Source: Adiantum capillus-veneris
Taxonomy: Eukaryota > Streptophyta > Polypodiopsida > Polypodiales > Pteridaceae
NCBI GenBank assembly: GCA_014529385.2
Contig: CM043942.1
Location: forward strand, 51,654,274 to 51,718,273
Length of the DNA: 64,000 nucleotides
Direction of reading: 5' to 3'
Each line of letters starts with the position of its first letter. Positions within the stretch are counted from its first letter, which is position 1. The notes under the pieces are model-generated. The model was not told the DNA's origin. It did not search any database and saw only the letters and a program-made list of their open reading frames with translations. Shown here piece after piece: positions 61,102-64,000 of this stretch. The position numbers were made by a program, and so were the translations under genes.

Positions 61102-63000
61102 CTAAGATTCAGTTTGATACGCCACCACGTGGCCACTCGCGTTGATTTTGAAACGGCCAAACCGTGAGGTTGTTGCCAAGATATCTCTTGCCTCGGAAAC
61201 GGACTCAGTGTAAATTTGGTTGAAGGTTCTATTCAATGCAAGCACTAAATCGGCTGCTGCACCAATAACTTGCACATCAAGAAGTTTTTTGTCTTTTGTT
61301 GCAATATGTGCTTCCAACTTCGGTGTTGTGATTATTGTGGTGTTGTTATTGCAAAATCCACAATAAGGTGCCTGCCTAAGTCTACACACTTTTGTGGATT
61401 TACAATTCGAACAATGCTTCTCCAACAGCACATATTGAAGTTGACGAATCGAAGGGTGCCAACAACCTGGACAAGGCAACTATGTAAGAAAATGAGAGAA
61501 GTCACTTCTGATATATCACTATATGCTATATGAGTACACCTCACGATTGTAGCCCAAATTTTCTGTTTGAGCCTGAAAGACGGCGGCAAGCTCCTCTCTG
61601 AGGCGTGCACTACGAACAGGCACTAGAATTGTAACATCCAGTATTGACAAGCTATTGGCCTTGGCAAGGAATGCACCGATGTTTCTTGCAACGCACATTA
61701 CAGGGCCATCAACAACCATTTCTTGAAGCAATTTTTGGCAATCATCTTTGCGAGAGTTCACAAAACTCAGCTACAGGAAAAGATTTAATATGGAAACAAA
61801 ATCAAAAAGAGCATCAATATATCATGGAAGATTTCAAATGTATAATAAAAGAGAAAAAAAAAATAAGCAAGATAGGTCAATTTTTACAAATGCCCTATAT
61901 GATGGGAGAGGACCATCTGCAATCAGAAGGTCACCAACAGACCCACCAAATCTTGACTGCGAGTTGTGCTTTTGTAAAATAACAAAAGCAAGTGTGCTCA
62001 ATTGAGAACGTCCACTCGAAGATTGTTGTGCACCTATCTCATCAAGAAATGCACGTATCTTGCAATCAGGGGTAAATGTAAGAGACACGATGAAAGGTTT
62101 TGTTGTGCTTACAGCAGTAGTAGCATCGATGTACAAGGAATACAGTGCTGACCTCCCATCTGCCCTATTTTTTCATCTAACAACTGGGCTGTCAATGTGA
62201 ACAAATTCAATGAGGTGGAGCTTGTCTACGTAGAGCTATATGTATGGATCATTGATCACCACCGTAATAGTGTCGATGCATTCTTCATCAACCAAGTCAA
62301 GATTCAAGTAACGGTTGTATTTTAGTTGGTCAAGACTAACTTTGTAGGTTCCATATAGATTCAATATCTGGCCCTCAATACAGAATCGTGGGCTTGAGTC
62401 AGAGATATGAGTGATCAAGAATTGTGGGAGAAGACTTTGAGGAAATAGAACAATGCTAAGATCAATAGGCTTCTTATCTAGTTGAGATGATTCACCCAAT
62501 CCATACAAGCCAGAAGGTTGAACAAAAGGCTCAATTTCAATCGGGCTCGGATCGTTGGCATTGTTAAGAGGTATGTCCTTAATAGGGTTTGGGACAATTG
62601 TTTCTTGGAGTGGCAAGGGAGGCTCAATAGAAAAAGGCTCAATATCAAGAGGTGTTGGCTTGTTTAGCGCATGGGATAGAACAATTGTTTCAACATATGG
62701 TTCCTTCTTGATATTAATGTGCTCCACCACGGGTTGCTTGTCTACATAATCCAAAAGATAGCAACAAAAACAAACAACTCTATGAGTTGATGAAATCACT
62801 CTCAGAAAGACATGTTTTTCCAATAATGAATGCTCACATGCAGAGTTCACCGGGTCGTTCAAATGAAACAATGCGCGTGCAGTAGGCTTGTGAGGCCTAT
62901 GAAAGTCCTGCTTCGATCTTTTGTAAGACACTGCTGATGTGCAAGCATTTGGGGGCGCGTCGAAACGTTTATCGCTTGAGATAAGCGTACCTTCTGCCAA
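61102..63000 (-). pseudogene. RPA1-like gene of Helentron B
   Basis: Sense order on the minus strand: a low-complexity Pro/Ile-rich N-terminal part (63000 onward); an OB-fold segment with RFCIEGQILNLYGTYKVSL and YLNLDLVDEECIDTITVVIND ending near 62236; further pieces at 62136-61834 and 61761-61519; and a C-terminal zinc region (KHCSNCKSTKVC ... YCGFC) ending 61102. The family is replication protein A large subunit, a single-strand DNA binder found in many plant Helitrons and in Helentrons. The C-terminal half aligns with the remnant in Helentron A. Frame changes at about 62200, 61800 and 61440 split it; some may be introns, since CAG acceptors are present near 61470. Confidence 0.6.
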
Positions 63001-63259
63001 CCTTCGAAGCTCTGTAGAAAATTAATTATGAGCACCTAACACCTTCCATATACAATGAAAATTTTAATAATGATAGGTAGAAACACAAGCACTCATTTGT
63101 CACACGAACTGTTCAAGGTGACAACCTTGCCGTATAACTACTCCTTGTATATCAAAGCACCTAGAAGACAAAGAGGCGCTTTCAATTATAGGAAGGTGGT
63201 AATCATATGAGAGTGGCAAATGTTGTTGCGATACAAGTGTATGTATGTCTGTGTGTGTT

Positions 63260-63314
<55 letters not shown>

Positions 63315-63472
63315 GAGATATGGTCAATGATTATGCAACGATAATGACGAGATATTAACCACCGTAGATGACATGACACAAGACAAGATAATAATTCTTA
63401 TCCTCATATATTACATAAGTAGCTTAGTTATGATGAAAGGAAGTTTAACACAAAATATGATGACCATAAGTC
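63001..63472. other. 5' flank of Helentron B with (GA)n
   Basis: Non-coding, with a (GA)n at 63261-63306. No gene supported. The Helentron 5' terminus may lie in this stretch but was not recognised. Confidence 0.4.
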
Positions 63473-63473
63473 C

Positions 63474-63693
63474 ATAGATGGCCTATTGAAAAGAGAGCAT
63501 GTTGACCAAGTATGATTACTCAAGACTGGCCTACCAATTGGCTTCTTAAAAGATAGCAAACTTAAGAAACGCTTGTATACACGATAGATGGCCTATTGAA
63601 AGGAGAGCATGTTGACCAAGTATGATTACTCAAGAGTGTCCTACCAATTGGTTTCTTAAAAGCTAGCAAACTTAAGAAACGTTTGTATGTATC
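63474..63693. repeat. tandem duplication, period 110 bp
   Basis: Two units starting ATAGATGGCCTATTGAAA at 63474 and 63584, about 93% identical by eye. Confidence 0.95.
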
Positions 63694-63737
63694 CGCAAAT
63701 ATGACCTAGAACATTGATCTTTGAACTACATATTAAA

Positions 63738-63950
63738 AGGATTGTAGTCGTGCAAGCCTATATTCATGGAGAGAAGCCACAATGCGGGGACACAAAAGAA
63801 ATCTTAGGTGTGTCGCACAGCACATGCATATGAAATGATCAAGCCATTTCGACCTTTGAACCATATAGTAGAAGGATTGTAGCCGTGTAAGCCTATGTTC
63901 ATGGAGAGAAGGCACAATGCGACGATGTGAAAGAAATCCTAGGTGTGTAT
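63738..63950. repeat. tandem duplication, period 135 bp
   Basis: AAGGATTGTAGYCGTG... ATGTTCATGGAGAGAA-type units begin near 63738 and 63873. The second is shorter, ending before the window edge. Confidence 0.85.
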
Positions 63951-64000
63951 GCTCATTGCTTAAACATGTCGAGGGTTATGAAAGCTAGATTTTAAAAAAC

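Larger units (their letters stand above)
54944..63000 (-). mobile_element. Helentron B (RPA + Rep-helicase-endonuclease), decayed
   Basis: Two genes in sense order on the minus strand: an RPA-like gene (63000-61102), then a Rep-helicase-EEP gene (60563-55012). R1 (54943-54040) follows and probably belongs to the element. It is more complete than Helentron A, including an almost full EEP domain. Numerous frame changes show it is inactive. No 5' terminus was identified; the microsatellite cluster at 60.6-60.9 kb lies between the two genes. Confidence 0.85.

Noticed and set aside
63474-63950. Regularly spaced repeats resembling a CRISPR array
   Set aside because: Only two units each of 110 and 135 bp with no short repeat/unique spacer alternation; simple tandem duplications in a plant genome.

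Overview
The window looks like repeat-dense nuclear DNA of a land plant. It contains plant-type Ty1/copia and Ty3/gypsy elements primed by tRNA-like sites, an L1-type LINE with a CCHC ORF1 and a zf-RVT tail, a P-class PPR gene fragment, small GT/AG introns and many (GA)n/(CT)n microsatellites. A fern or other non-seed plant is my guess, because Helitrons with a C-terminal endonuclease plus an RPA gene are not the usual flowering-plant type. That placement is inference only. Almost all the coding capacity belongs to mobile elements, and no ordinary housekeeping gene is intact.

Layout. 0-3.5 kb: the last exon of an unknown plus-strand gene, converging on a well-formed four-exon minus-strand gene whose product (about 854 aa) looks like an RNase-H-fold (DDE) transposase or a relative of one. 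3.7-9.4 kb: a decayed minus-strand Helentron-type Helitron (Helentron A). 11.1-42.2 kb: a three-level nest. The outer, oldest Ty3/gypsy element (Gypsy I, plus) has a Ty1/copia element (14174-30747, plus, GTCTC target duplication) in its gag. That copia in turn holds a young Ty3/gypsy element (Gypsy II, 15169-26558, minus, CTGC target duplication, LTRs nearly identical by eye). Removing each insertion restores the host element's reading frame, which fixes the order of events. Gypsy I also carries an LTR-plus-leader fragment of another element (31.6-33.1 kb) and a candidate solo LTR (35877-37176).

43.4-44.5 kb: the 3' part of a PPR protein gene with one frameshift. 44.9-52.1 kb: an L1-type LINE (minus), itself interrupted near 50.0-51.4 kb by an LTR-like insertion. 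52-54 kb: non-coding, with a 182-bp tandem duplication and a long (CT)n. 54.0-63.0 kb: a second Helentron (B, minus). It has an RPA-like gene 5' of a Rep-helicase-endonuclease gene, both broken by frameshifts, and a 3' flank shared with an orphan copy at 10.2-10.7 kb. 63.3-64.0 kb: two short tandem repeats.

The least explained item is a pair of paralogous small ORFs of about 70 codons. They lie in the 5' leader between PBS and gag of Gypsy II, and occur again in opposite order behind a different LTR at 32.6-33.1 kb.
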